A DNA stretch of 43,070 nucleotides from an uncultured Pelagibacteraceae bacterium (lineage in GTDB: Bacteria > Pseudomonadota > Alphaproteobacteria > Pelagibacterales > AG-422-B15). The stretch lies in contig CACFYZ010000008.1 of NCBI GenBank assembly GCA_902570675.1, forward strand, positions 1-43,070. The letters run 5' to 3'. Below are positions 1 to 8,757 of this stretch, piece by piece. Within the stretch, counting starts at the first letter, position 1, and each line of letters starts with the position of its first letter. The notes beneath the pieces were generated by a model that searched no databases, was not told where the DNA came from, and saw only the letters and a program-made list of their open reading frames with translations. Made by a program: the position numbers and the translations under genes.

Positions 1-458
1 CTTTTTTTTATTTCTGTTTTATTTAGCTCTGCCCTAAAAGTATCTAGATGTTTAACAAGATCATTCTCAAGGTTTATTAATAATTTGTTTGGTTTTCTGC
101 TAGTTATGAAAGTAAATTTTTTACTATAAACAATTTTTAAACCTTGTATCTTAAATCTACTATGTTGTGCTGCTATATGGCTAATAACATCATAAAAATT
201 TTTTGTTTTAACATTTCTTTTAAGTCTAAATGGTGCCTTTAATGTTGCGTGAAACCCATACTTTGCAGGCTGTTCACAATAGTCTTTAAGTTCATCAAAG
301 AATGTAAAACCTCTACTAATAAAATATTTTTGACGTCTTGTTAGTGATATTTTTTTCTTTTTATTGATATCTCTACCTAAAAGATTTTTTCCGAAGTTTT
401 CTAAACTCGAGTTTTTTTTAGGCAAAAAGTAAATTGCCACTCTTTTGTAATTAGTCAT
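1..458 (-). CDS. DUF1045 phosphonate-metabolism protein (partial, cut by window edge)
   Basis: Reading the minus strand from an ATG at 458 gives 152 open codons running off the left edge, so the C-terminus is missing. The visible part has an alphaproteobacterial DUF1045 (TIGR03223) start: an AIYFLP strand near residues 8-13, FGKNLLGRD near 22-30, and GFHATLKAPFRL with H70 and T72, the first HxT motif of the 2H phosphodiesterase-like fold. The second HxT would lie beyond the window. Family members sit in phosphonate (C-P lyase) operons, and this one is divergent from phnM across 49 bp. Its reaction is not established; a 2H-type role on cyclic ribose-phosphate intermediates is only a guess. Confidence 0.85.
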   Translation of the reverse strand, partial: MTNYKRVAIYFLPKKNSSLENFGKNLLGRDINKKKKISLTRRQKYFISRGFTFFDELKDYCEQPAKYGFHATLKAPFRLKRNVKTKNFYDVISHIAAQHSRFKIQGLKIVYSKKFTFITSRKPNKLLINLENDLVKHLDTFRAELNKTEIKK

Positions 459-507
459 AATACTTTAACAATAATCTAATAAATTAGTAATATCTTGTTA
501 AATAAAT
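459..507. promoter_or_regulatory. Divergent intergenic region between DUF1045 gene and phnM
   Basis: This 49-bp, very A/T-rich gap must carry the promoters or 5' leaders of both divergent genes. I see no convincing CTGTCAT-type Pho half-site and no strong Shine-Dalgarno for either gene, so translation may be leaderless or SD-independent. The regulatory role is inferred from layout alone. Confidence 0.3.
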
Positions 508-1650
508 ATGAATGAATTTGTAATAAAAAATGCCCATATTGTTTGTCCGGACGAGTCTTTTATGGGCCATGTTTACATTGCAAACGGTATAATAAAGGAT
601 TTAAGTAAAGGAAATTATACAGGAAATTCTGCTTTCGATTTAAACAAGGATTTCTTAATTCCTGGTTTAATCGAACTTCATACAGATAATATCGAAAGAC
701 ATTTAACACCCAGGCCAAAAGTAGAATGGCCAATTATAAACGCATTGCTAGCTCATGATAGAGAATTGTCTTCCGTCGGTATAACCACGGTATTTGATGC
801 ACTTAGAGTTGGATCGATACCAAAAGGGAACCTTCAAGGTGAATATAAAAAATATGCTAAAGTAACAGCTGACCAAATTTCAACTTTAAAAAAAAATAAA
901 CTTTTTAAAATTGACCATTATATTCACTTGCGTGCAGAAACCGCATCTGAAACGTTAGCAAATGAACTTGATGAGTTTGATGAATCAAGCAACGTTAAAA
1001 TGATAAGCATTATGGACCATACACCGGGACAAAGACAATTTAGAAATACAGATAAATATAAGGAATATTTAGCGGGTAAATATCAACTATCTGATGAAGA
1101 AATGGAAAATCACTTCTCTAAATTAAAAGCACTGCAGTCAAAAAATAGTGAAATACATATAAAGAAAATATCTGAAGCACAAATGAGATTTCAATGTGTT
1201 CTTGCGAGTCATGATGACACTACTATAGAAGATGTATTAAGTTCAAAAAATCTAGGAGTTTCAATAGCAGAATTTCCAACCACAATCGAAGCAGCAAAAG
1301 AGTCGCAAAAAGAAGACATGAAAATTATCATGGGTTCGCCAAATTTAATGAGAGGTGGGTCACATTCTGGAAATATTTCAGCTCAAGAACTCATAGACGA
1401 AAATTGCCTTGATATTTTTAGCTCTGACTATATCCCGTCATCCCTACTTTCTTCAGCTGTCAAATGGGGTTTAGAGTCCGGTAATATGCCAAAAGCAATT
1501 GCCTCTATTTCAAGAAACCCAGCAATAGCTACACAGCTTCTAGACCGAGGTAGTATACAGTGCGGCATGAAGGCGGACCTAGTTAGTTTCAGTATTTATA
1601 ACAATTTACCAATAGTAAAAAAAGTATGGGTATCTGGACAAGCGATATAA
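508..1650 (+). CDS. phnM: Alpha-D-ribose 1-methylphosphonate 5-triphosphate diphosphatase PhnM
   Basis: The 380-residue amidohydrolase-fold protein is full length for PhnM, which removes pyrophosphate from ribose-1-phosphonate-5-triphosphate in the C-P lyase route. Diagnostic sequence: IPGLIELHTDNIERH (about 51-65) followed by TPRP, which is the PhnM metal-site signature, a later IMDHTPGQRQF block, SSDYIPSSLL near 310 and a C-terminal GMKADLV. The other C-P lyase genes (phnGHIJKL) are not in view and may lie beyond the left edge. It converges on the aquaporin gene with no gap (stop codons abut at 1650/1651) and no visible terminator between them. Confidence 0.95.
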   Translation: MNEFVIKNAHIVCPDESFMGHVYIANGIIKDLSKGNYTGNSAFDLNKDFLIPGLIELHTDNIERHLTPRPKVEWPIINALLAHDRELSSVGITTVFDALRVGSIPKGNLQGEYKKYAKVTADQISTLKKNKLFKIDHYIHLRAETASETLANELDEFDESSNVKMISIMDHTPGQRQFRNTDKYKEYLAGKYQLSDEEMENHFSKLKALQSKNSEIHIKKISEAQMRFQCVLASHDDTTIEDVLSSKNLGVSIAEFPTTIEAAKESQKEDMKIIMGSPNLMRGGSHSGNISAQELIDENCLDIFSSDYIPSSLLSSAVKWGLESGNMPKAIASISRNPAIATQLLDRGSIQCGMKADLVSFSIYNNLPIVKKVWVSGQAI

Positions 1651-2289
1651 TTAATCGTAAAATCGAAGAATAAAATATGCAATTAAGAGTCCAATTAATT
1701 GCATAAAAATAAACATTAACACGTGCTGTGGATCTATACCGGTAAATGTGTTGGTGAATGATCTACTGATCGTGACAGCTGGATTGGCAAATGACGTTGA
1801 AGATGTGAACCAATAAGCCCCAGTTATATATAAAGCCACCGCTATTGCTGGATCTCTTTTTGCCTTTAGTGTGAGCACAATTGTAATTAATAAGCCTATT
1901 GTTGCAACCACTTCAGAGACATGAATATTAATTCCTGTTCTTTCTTTAGTTGAAAATTCAATAAATAAATCGTCAAAAATATAATTTGCTAAAATGACTC
2001 CAGAAGTGCCACCCACTAGTTGAAAAATGATAAATAATATCATCGTTACGTTATTAATATCTGATTTAAATCTAAAATAAAGTGTAACAACTGGATTAAA
2101 ATGAGCTCCAGATATAGGTCCAAATATTGATATTATCACGTAAAGCATGGCTCCTGTTGCTATTGCATTAGCAAGCAATACAACACCTTCATTTGTAGGA
2201 GATAGAGTTTCGGCCATTATCCCTGATCCTACTACCGAGAAAACAAGTAAGAGTGTACCCAGATATTCAGAAAGTATTTTTTGAGGCAT
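1651..2289 (-). CDS. Aquaporin/aquaglyceroporin family channel (AqpS-like by context)
   Basis: The 212-residue MIP-family channel has about six hydrophobic segments and the two half-helix motifs: NPV at about 65-67 (SGAHFNPVVT) and NPA at 169-171 followed by R177. Replacement of the first NPA by NPV is a deviation. It ends the pst-pho-ars array, one base after arsC. In Sinorhizobium meliloti an aquaglyceroporin, AqpS, sits in the ars operon and lets arsenite formed by ArsC leave the cell; that precedent plus the position suggests the same job. Sequence alone cannot rule out a water or glycerol channel. Confidence 0.85.
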   Translation of the reverse strand: MPQKILSEYLGTLLLVFSVVGSGIMAETLSPTNEGVVLLANAIATGAMLYVIISIFGPISGAHFNPVVTLYFRFKSDINNVTMILFIIFQLVGGTSGVILANYIFDDLFIEFSTKERTGINIHVSEVVATIGLLITIVLTLKAKRDPAIAVALYITGAYWFTSSTSFANPAVTISRSFTNTFTGIDPQHVLMFIFMQLIGLLIAYFILRFYD

Positions 2290-2290
2290 T

Positions 2291-2719
2291 TTATTTTAGC
2301 AAGTTTTCTTTTATTAATTGATCAATATAATCAAATGTTGATCTAAAAAATTTTTTGTGATCGTCTTCGTTTAAATTCTGTTTAACAGGGTCTTCAATAT
2401 TGAAATGAAATGTTTTTGGAGCACCCGGCCAGATCGGACATGTTTCTTTAGCGGCATTTCCACACACAGTAACGACATAATCCATAGAGGGAGAGTTGGG
2501 CTCACCAAATACGTCCCAACTTTTACTATAGAGTTTCTCTGTTGGTATTTTCATATCATCTAATAAATCGAGTGTTTTAGGATTTATTATTCCTGAAGGT
2601 GTGCTACCAGCGCTATAGCCTTTCAGACTTTCACTATATTTATAATTGGTAATTGCCTCAGCTATAATGCTTCTGGCTGAATTTTGCGTACATAAATATA
2701 AAACATTTTTAATGCTCAT
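2291..2719 (-). CDS. arsC: Arsenate reductase, low-molecular-weight phosphatase type
   Basis: The 142-residue protein opens with VLYLCTQNSARS, the CX5R phosphate/arsenate loop with C10 and R16, and carries two further cysteines (C86 and C94, VCGNAAKETCP) where this ArsC class places its disulfide-relay cysteines. It would reduce arsenate to arsenite using thioredoxin or glutathione. Its ATG overlaps the phoB stop by four bases (ATGA), implying translational coupling to phoB, and the aquaporin follows directly. A generic LMW tyrosine phosphatase is less likely given the NAAKETCP-WPG segment. Confidence 0.92.
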   Translation of the reverse strand: MSIKNVLYLCTQNSARSIIAEAITNYKYSESLKGYSAGSTPSGIINPKTLDLLDDMKIPTEKLYSKSWDVFGEPNSPSMDYVVTVCGNAAKETCPIWPGAPKTFHFNIEDPVKQNLNEDDHKKFFRSTFDYIDQLIKENLLK

Positions 2720-3402
2720 ATGCCCAGTGAATATCCAGCCGATCTAATTGTTCTAATTGGGTCGTATTCAAATCCTTCGTTTAATGCTTTTCTTAATCTT
2801 CTGATATGAACATCAACTGTTCTAGGCTCGACATATGGACTTGTAGTCCATACATAATCTAATAATTGTTGTCTTGAAAATACTTTACCTTGATTTTCCA
2901 TTAAAAAACGCAATAAATTAAATTCCGTAGGTCCAAGACTTATTTCTGTTTTATCCCTGGTGACACGATGCGTTGAAACATCTAATTGAATTCCCTTATA
3001 CGTAAGAACTTCATTATAAAAAATAGGTCTTAAGCGTTTAAGTACTGCTTTAATTCTTGCTACTAACTCATTGACTGAAAATGGTTTTGTTATGTAATCA
3101 TCGATTTCAGTTTCAAATGCTCTTAATTTATCTTCTTCTTCTCCTTTAGCTGTGAGCATTATTAAAGGAATATTTTTCGTAGATTTATCTTTACGAACAC
3201 GCCTGCACAATTCTAATCCAGAAATATTTGGGAGCATCCAATCCACGATTATGAGATCGTATTTAATATCACCAAATATACTATCCAATGCGCTATCGCC
3301 ATCAAAGCATACGTCTACGTCAAATCCACTAGCTCTTAAATTGTATTTTAATAATTCAACTATTGAGACTTCATCCTCAATTACAAGGATTTTAGGTTTC
3401 AT
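2716..3402 (-). CDS. phoB: Phosphate regulon response regulator PhoB
   Basis: An OmpR/PhoB-family regulator of 228 residues from the chosen ATG. The receiver domain (1-120) has acidic residues ED at 9-10, phosphoacceptor D54 (VDWMLPN) and the TAK lysine near 103. The winged-helix DNA-binding domain (about 130-228) includes VEPRTVDVHIRRLR-type recognition sequence. An in-frame GTG at 3417 would add five residues, but the ATG at 3402 shares its A with the phoU stop (TAATG) and has GGGAAAAGG just upstream, so it is preferred. Phosphorylated by PhoR, it should activate the Pho box before pstS. arsC overlaps its end. Confidence 0.95.
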   Translation of the reverse strand: MKPKILVIEDEVSIVELLKYNLRASGFDVDVCFDGDSALDSIFGDIKYDLIIVDWMLPNISGLELCRRVRKDKSTKNIPLIMLTAKGEEEDKLRAFETEIDDYITKPFSVNELVARIKAVLKRLRPIFYNEVLTYKGIQLDVSTHRVTRDKTEISLGPTEFNLLRFLMENQGKVFSRQQLLDYVWTTSPYVEPRTVDVHIRRLRKALNEGFEYDPIRTIRSAGYSLGI

Positions 3403-4094
3403 TACACCTTTTCCCACTTAATTCTTTTTTCCGACTTACGTTCTAAGGCTTCACCAGTTGTAATGAAGTGAATGTCTTCAGCGATATTTTGAACATAATC
3501 TCCTATTCTCTCTATGTTTTTAGCAATCGACAATAAGTGTGAACAGCCTGTAATTGTATCTGGGTCTTCTGCCATCGTCTTAAGAAGATCCCTGTAAATT
3601 GATAAATACAATTCATCAATATCGCCGTCTAAATCCCAAGCATTAATTGCTAGCGTATCTGATTTTTGAACGAAGGCATCTAAAACATTTTTTATCATAC
3701 TTTGAACGTTCTCACCCATATTGACAATTTCTGAAACCGGCGTGTCGGGCATATTTATTTTTACATTTGCAACTCTTTTAGCAATATTGGTAGCGTGATC
3801 ACCCATTCTCTCGAGATCGTTTGCAATGCTTAGTGCCGAAAGTACGGTTCTTAAATCATTAGCAAGCGGTTGCCTCATTGCAATTATTTTGTATGTTAAA
3901 GCATCAATTTCCTTTTCTAAGGCATCTATTTTATTATCATCTCTTAAAATTTCTTCTGCAAAAGCAGTATCTTTATCACCCAAAGCAACAAGAGAATTGT
4001 GAAGCTGTGTTTCAACCAATCCTCCCATTTTAATTAATGTACTATTAATTAAATCTAATTGCTCATCATAAGATGAAACTATGTGTTCACTCAT
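3402..4094 (-). CDS. phoU: Phosphate signalling protein PhoU
   Basis: The 230-residue all-helical protein has two PhoU repeats, each with the family's E/D-rich helix (about RMGDHATNIAKR and RIGDYVQNIAED). It couples the PstSCAB transporter to PhoR, restraining signalling when phosphate is plentiful. Start and stop overlap neighbours in the TAATG style: its ATG overlaps the pstB stop, and its stop overlaps the phoB ATG. That fits a tightly coupled pstB-phoU-phoB segment. Confidence 0.95.
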   Translation of the reverse strand: MSEHIVSSYDEQLDLINSTLIKMGGLVETQLHNSLVALGDKDTAFAEEILRDDNKIDALEKEIDALTYKIIAMRQPLANDLRTVLSALSIANDLERMGDHATNIAKRVANVKINMPDTPVSEIVNMGENVQSMIKNVLDAFVQKSDTLAINAWDLDGDIDELYLSIYRDLLKTMAEDPDTITGCSHLLSIAKNIERIGDYVQNIAEDIHFITTGEALERKSEKRIKWEKV

Positions 4095-4855
4095 TAACCA
4101 AACCTCCCTGTTATATAATCTTGCGTTCTCTGATCTGATGGATTTGAAAAGATTGTTTCAGTCTTATCAACTTCAACTAATTTACCTAAATGAAAAAAAC
4201 CTGTCCTTGATGAAACTCTAGCGGCTTGTTGCATCGAGTGTGTAACAATAATTATTGTATATTCTGTTTTAAGATCTCCCATTAATTCTTCAATTCTAGC
4301 CGTAGCAATTGGGTCTAAAGCTGAACAAGGCTCATCCATTAGAATAATATCTGGATTTACGGATATAGCTCTTGCAATACACAATCTTTGTTGCTGTCCA
4401 CCCGAGAGGCCTGTTCCCGCATCGTATAATCTATCTTTAACCTCATCAAAGAGAGCCGCTTTTTTTAGACTGTTAACAACAATTTCTTCTAAATCAGATT
4501 TATGTTCTGCTATTCCATGTATTCTTGGACCATAAGCTACATTTTCAAAAATAGATTTTGGAAAGGGGTTCGGCTTTTGGAAAACCATACCCACACGTTC
4601 TCTTAGTTGTTCAACTTGCATGTCTGGTGCATAAATATCGTTGCCATCGATTTCTATTTTTCCTTGTACTTTGCATATATCAATAACATCGTTCATTCTA
4701 TTTAAGCATCTAATAAAGGTTGATTTACCACATCCAGATGGACCTATTAAAGCGGTGACTTGTTTTTCTTCCATGTACATAGAAACATCGAAGAGTGCCT
4801 GTTTCTCTCCATAATGAACATTTAAGTTGTCCGCTTTTATTTTTATATTTTTCAT
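4094..4855 (-). CDS. pstB: Phosphate ABC transporter ATPase PstB
   Basis: The 253-residue ATPase shows Walker [10 protein letters not shown] (38-46), Q-loop in [10 protein letters not shown] (about 89-98), ABC signature LSGGQ (149-153), Walker B ending [10 protein letters not shown] (171-180) and the switch His in [15 protein letters not shown] and DEPCSALDP are PstB hallmarks. It powers high-affinity phosphate import through PstCA and, with PhoU, relays transporter state to PhoR. pstA ends eight bases upstream. Confidence 0.97.
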   Translation of the reverse strand: MKNIKIKADNLNVHYGEKQALFDVSMYMEEKQVTALIGPSGCGKSTFIRCLNRMNDVIDICKVQGKIEIDGNDIYAPDMQVEQLRERVGMVFQKPNPFPKSIFENVAYGPRIHGIAEHKSDLEEIVVNSLKKAALFDEVKDRLYDAGTGLSGGQQQRLCIARAISVNPDIILMDEPCSALDPIATARIEELMGDLKTEYTIIIVTHSMQQAARVSSRTGFFHLGKLVEVDKTETIFSNPSDQRTQDYITGRFG

Positions 4856-4863
4856 ATTCTATT

Positions 4864-6147
4864 TTACCATTTTGTTTCAAATTTTCTTCTAATTAATACT
4901 GCAGCTAAATTCATTAGAATTAAAAATCCAAGTAACATCATAATTGTAGCTGAAGTTTTTTCAACATAACCTCTTTCTGCGCTTTCTGACCATAAATAAA
5001 CCTGAACTGGCAACGAGGCTGACGCATCAAGCGGCGTTTGTGGAACATCTACAACAAATGCCACCATACCAATTAATAATAATGGCGCAGTTTCTCCAAG
5101 TGCTTGAGCAAGACCTATAATTGTACCTGTTAATGCACCAGGCATTGCTACAGGAACTACATGATGCATTACTGCTTGCATTTTGGTTGCTCCGACTGCT
5201 AATGCTCCTTCTCTTATTGATGGCGGCACCGCCCTTAATGAGGCTCTAGTTGCAATAATTATTGTTGGTAGGGTCATTAAAGATAAGACTATGCCTCCAA
5301 CCAGAGGTGTTGACCTTGGCAATCCAAATGTATTTAAAATAATACCAAGCCCCAATAAGCCAAATACAATAGAAGGTACCGCTGCTAAATTATTAATATT
5401 AATTTCAATAAAATCGGTAACTCTATTTTTTGATGCAAATTCCTCAAGATAAATAGCTGCAAAAATTCCAATAGGAAAAGACAAAATCAAAACTACCAAA
5501 ATTGTGAATAAAGAACCTACTATTGAACCTCCTACTCCTGCCAGTTCAGGTTCTCGGCTGTCACCCCTCATTAAAAATGGTAGATTGAATTCATAGCTGA
5601 CAAGCCCCCTATCTACAAGGTCATCAAAAAATAAAAGTTGAATATCTTTAATTCTTCTTTTGTCTTCATCTAAGTCCCTTGGGTAGTTTCCTTTATTAAC
5701 CTGATCTACATCGTCGGAGGCAGTTAAATATATTGTTTCTGTTTCATTTATATTTGACTTATTCGATTTTAAAAATTCTCTTATTTCTTGCTCAAATTCA
5801 ATACTGAATAATCGTATCAACATTTTCTTATCTTTTTTCTCTTCAATATCTGGGAAAAGTCCATAAATAGCCTTTTTGGAAAAAGAATACATTGACAGGT
5901 TGTTAATATCCTCTGAACTCATTTCAGAAAATTGTGTCGTGTCTTCAATAAGATTTAAAAAAGGTACATCTACCTGGATAACAGTTCTATAAAATGCTGA
6001 ATAGCCAGATGAAAATATATTTAGAAATAAAATAAGCACCCATGCAAGCGCAAAGCTCATTGCACCAATACAATAAATCCTAAATCTTTTCTCTGAATTG
6101 AGCCTTTTATTTAAACTATTTATTCTTTGTTCTATTCTATCAGTCAT
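4864..6147 (-). CDS. pstA: Phosphate ABC transporter permease PstA (long form)
   Basis: At 427 residues this is longer than the roughly 280-300 of E. coli PstA. One N-terminal membrane segment (about 25-47) is followed by a soluble stretch of roughly 160 residues and then the canonical permease domain from about 205, with the EAA-type loop around GALAVGATKMQAVMHHVVP. Extended PstA proteins of this kind occur in alphaproteobacteria. The start overlaps the pstC end by eight bases, supporting coupled translation. It forms the membrane pore with PstC. Confidence 0.95.
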   Translation of the reverse strand: MTDRIEQRINSLNKRLNSEKRFRIYCIGAMSFALAWVLILFLNIFSSGYSAFYRTVIQVDVPFLNLIEDTTQFSEMSSEDINNLSMYSFSKKAIYGLFPDIEEKKDKKMLIRLFSIEFEQEIREFLKSNKSNINETETIYLTASDDVDQVNKGNYPRDLDEDKRRIKDIQLLFFDDLVDRGLVSYEFNLPFLMRGDSREPELAGVGGSIVGSLFTILVVLILSFPIGIFAAIYLEEFASKNRVTDFIEININNLAAVPSIVFGLLGLGIILNTFGLPRSTPLVGGIVLSLMTLPTIIIATRASLRAVPPSIREGALAVGATKMQAVMHHVVPVAMPGALTGTIIGLAQALGETAPLLLIGMVAFVVDVPQTPLDASASLPVQVYLWSESAERGYVEKTSATIMMLLGFLILMNLAAVLIRRKFETKW

Positions 6148-7531
6148 ATCTCTCCGTATATTTTTTTACGACCTGTAAAGCTATAAAATTTAGAGCCAAA
6201 GTAACAACGAACAAGGTTAAACCCAAAGCAAAAGCTGACTGTGTTTTTGGGCTATCAAATTCTTGATCACCGATTAAAATAACAACAATCTGAGTAGTAA
6301 TTGTAGTTGCCGCATCAAGCGGATTAGCTGTTAATTTTGCATTTAATCCTGCAGCCATAACAACAATCATTGTCTCCCCAATCGCTCTTGAGACAGCTAA
6401 TAGAAATGAACCGACAATACCTGGCAACGCAGCTGGCAATAATACTTTAACAATTGTTTCCCTTTTGGTTGCTCCCATGGCATAAGAGCCTTCTCTTAAA
6501 CTTTGAGGTACAGATTTTATTACATCATCAGAAAGTGATGAAATAAATGGTATTATCATTATTCCCATAACAAATCCCGCAGCTAGAGCGCTTTCAGAAG
6601 AGACAGTTAGTCCAGCACCCTGACCGATATCTCTCACTAAAGGCGCGACAGTTAACGCTGCAAAAAATCCGTATACAACCGTTGGGATACCAGCAAGAAT
6701 TTCAATAATTGGCTTAGCCCAATCTCTGACTTTTGGAGAAGCATATTCAGACATATAAATGGCTGTGAGTAAGCCAACTGGGACTGAAACACACATTGCA
6801 ATTAATGCAATAAGAAATGTTCCAGCAAATAATGGAACAGCGCCAAATGCATTGGCCAAGTCTCTTGTATCAAGATCTCCAGCTTCTCTAACAAAAACTC
6901 TTTGAGGACTCCAATTCAATCCAAATAAAAAATCGGTTATTGGAACTTGAGAAAAAAAACGCAACGTTTCATATAATAAGGAAAAAATTATTCCAACAGT
7001 GGTCATTATAGCGACAAGTGAGCATGTAAAATACAAGACTAGTAAAAATTTTTCGACAATCTTTCTAGAATTAAGTTTGTGATTAATATTGAATACTGAG
7101 TAAAGTACAAGTAAGCCTGAAAACCCAAGAACTGTAACATAAGTTAAATTTTCAATCGTCTTATTAATATAATTTAATTTATTTACGGCGCCATCTATGA
7201 GAATAGTATTTTCATCAAAAAGTTTTATGCCCAATGCAGTGTTTTCGATTTGGGTAAATAATAAACTTAGTTCTGTTTCTGTATAGCTGCCAAGTGCTAT
7301 GAAATCACTTAATACATATTGCTCAATAAAAAATGATTTAAACGAAGTAATCATCAACAGTATCAATAACGCCGGCACAACAGCCCATAGAGCTACGTAG
7401 TACCCATAATAATGACTAAGTGATTTAAGATTTTTTTGATTTGAAGTCCTAAGATTTTTTGCTCTAAAATTTCCTAGAAAATAGCTGGTGATACCAATTA
7501 GAATAATTAAAGAAATTAATATAAATCCCAT
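6140..7531 (-). CDS. pstC: Phosphate ABC transporter permease PstC (long form)
   Basis: The 463-residue permease has a membrane segment at the very N-terminus, further hydrophobic segments and a soluble stretch over the first half, then the core permease region from about 235. The EAA-type loop (GSYAMGATKRETIVKVLLPAALPG) identifies PstC-type transport proteins, as does VPVGLLTAIYMSEYAS. The N-terminal extension parallels that in PstA. The gene follows pstS after a 71-nt spacer holding a strong hairpin, which may set its expression below that of the binding protein. Confidence 0.95.
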   Translation of the reverse strand: MGFILISLIILIGITSYFLGNFRAKNLRTSNQKNLKSLSHYYGYYVALWAVVPALLILLMITSFKSFFIEQYVLSDFIALGSYTETELSLLFTQIENTALGIKLFDENTILIDGAVNKLNYINKTIENLTYVTVLGFSGLLVLYSVFNINHKLNSRKIVEKFLLVLYFTCSLVAIMTTVGIIFSLLYETLRFFSQVPITDFLFGLNWSPQRVFVREAGDLDTRDLANAFGAVPLFAGTFLIALIAMCVSVPVGLLTAIYMSEYASPKVRDWAKPIIEILAGIPTVVYGFFAALTVAPLVRDIGQGAGLTVSSESALAAGFVMGIMIIPFISSLSDDVIKSVPQSLREGSYAMGATKRETIVKVLLPAALPGIVGSFLLAVSRAIGETMIVVMAAGLNAKLTANPLDAATTITTQIVVILIGDQEFDSPKTQSAFALGLTLFVVTLALNFIALQVVKKYTERYD

Positions 7532-7554
7532 ACTTCACCATAATGCTTATTCAA

Positions 7555-7585
7555 CAACTGAGACAAGCATAACTTGCCTCAGTTG
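7555..7585 (-). promoter_or_regulatory. Intercistronic stem-loop between pstS and pstC
   Basis: CAACTGAG (7555-7562) pairs perfectly with CTCAGTTG (7578-7585), and after one A/C mismatch an inner CAAG/CTTG stem closes a five-base loop. On the transcript it lies 17 nt after the pstS stop. No U-run follows (the next bases are UUGAAUAAGC), so it is more likely a 3'-end protector or partial attenuator than a full terminator. Confidence 0.65.
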
Positions 7586-7602
7586 TGGATTAATCAAGTC
7601 TT

Positions 7603-8664
7603 TTAGTCTAGATCGAGTGTTTCTAAGTTAGCAACTCTTGATCTTATATCAGATGCATCACCATCAGATAATGCAACTAAGCCGATATCAGTTAGATATC
7701 CATCTTCGCCCATTGCATCAGGACTTGTGAAAGCTTCAAGAAACTCTTCAATTCCAGGCACAACACCTACGTGAGCTTTTTTCACGTAAAACTGTAATGG
7801 TCGTGCAATTGGGTAAGAATAATCCTGGATACCGGCAAGCGTTGGCTGAATTCCAGTGATTGAAGCAGATTTAATTTTATCTTCGTTAGCTAGAAGATAG
7901 CTGTAACCAAAGTAACCAAATCTTTCTGGATCCTCTGATAATTTTTGAACTATTAAAGTATCGTTTTCACCAGCTTCAATAACTCTTCCATCTTCTCGCA
8001 CTACTGCACATTTTTTCTTTGCCTTTTCACCGGCATTTTCCCAAAGTGTGTATGCGCCTGCTGCTTTGCAACCTTTTTTCATAATAAGTGAATTCCAAGC
8101 ATCTCTTGTACCAGATGTCGGCGGTGCAACTAGGATTTCAATTTTATGATCAGGTAATGAAGCATCAATGTCAGACCATTTTTCATATGGGTTATCAATT
8201 AAATTTCCAGCAATGACATTACCCTCGCCATCTTTTGCAACATTAGCGGGTACTTTTTCTGCAATTGCTAAAAATAAATGCTCTTGCGTAAAGTCTGCAT
8301 CGGCAGCATCTAAGCTATGAGCAAGCGTCAAGCCGTCATTACCAATTGTAATTTCAATTATATCAGTAACGCCATTTTTAGCGCATAATGCCTTTTCTTT
8401 ACTTTTAATTTTACGAGACGCATTGGTAATATCGGGGTGATCGGTACCAACTCCAGCACAGAATAATTTCATTCCACCGCCCGTACCAGTACTCTCAATC
8501 ACTGGTGTATTAAATCCAGTCTTACCAAATCTCTCAGCAACTACGGTTGCATAAGGGTATACAGTCGACGAACCAACGATTTTTATAGTATCTCTAGCTT
8601 GAGAACTGAATGTAAAAATTGATGAAGCGAAAACTGCAATAATCATTATTTTGATTAATCTCAT
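7603..8664 (-). CDS. pstS: Periplasmic phosphate-binding protein PstS
   Basis: From the chosen ATG at 8664 the product is 353 residues: a signal peptide (MRLIKIM... ending near FSSQA), then IKIVGSSTVYPYA, the PstS phosphate-site signature, GTGGGMK near 60 and a TSGTRDAW block that also lines the site. An ATG at 8676 is in frame, but GGAG is ideally spaced for the 8664 ATG and the shorter form has a better signal peptide. A Pho box lies about 60 bp upstream. The protein hands phosphate to PstCA in the inner membrane. Confidence 0.96.
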   Translation of the reverse strand: MRLIKIMIIAVFASSIFTFSSQARDTIKIVGSSTVYPYATVVAERFGKTGFNTPVIESTGTGGGMKLFCAGVGTDHPDITNASRKIKSKEKALCAKNGVTDIIEITIGNDGLTLAHSLDAADADFTQEHLFLAIAEKVPANVAKDGEGNVIAGNLIDNPYEKWSDIDASLPDHKIEILVAPPTSGTRDAWNSLIMKKGCKAAGAYTLWENAGEKAKKKCAVVREDGRVIEAGENDTLIVQKLSEDPERFGYFGYSYLLANEDKIKSASITGIQPTLAGIQDYSYPIARPLQFYVKKAHVGVVPGIEEFLEAFTSPDAMGEDGYLTDIGLVALSDGDASDIRSRVANLETLDLD

Positions 8665-8723
8665 TATTTTCTCCATTAAGGTTTAGAATCGTCAATAAAT
8701 TATTTTGACTTGGTTACATGTTT

Positions 8724-8741
8724 ATAACAGTTTTATTACAG
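8724..8741 (-). promoter_or_regulatory. Pho box upstream of pstS
   Basis: On the minus strand CTGTAAT (8741-8735), spacer AAAA, then CTGTTAT (8730-8724) forms two 7-bp direct repeats on an 11-bp period. Each unit matches the PhoB half-site CTGTCAT at 6 of 7 positions. A weaker third unit (ATGTAAC) follows at the same period. It sits between the TIGR02206 gene stop and the pstS start, as expected for PhoB activation of the pst operon. Confidence 0.8.
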
Positions 8742-8757
8742 TTTTATGAATGTCAGT

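Noticed and set aside
459-507. Pho box before phnM
   Set aside because: No pair of 7-bp units at 11-bp spacing reaches even 5 of 7 matches on either strand.
3152-3421. Plus-strand frame opposite phoB
   Set aside because: Lies fully inside phoB on the opposite strand, and its protein has no domain character.
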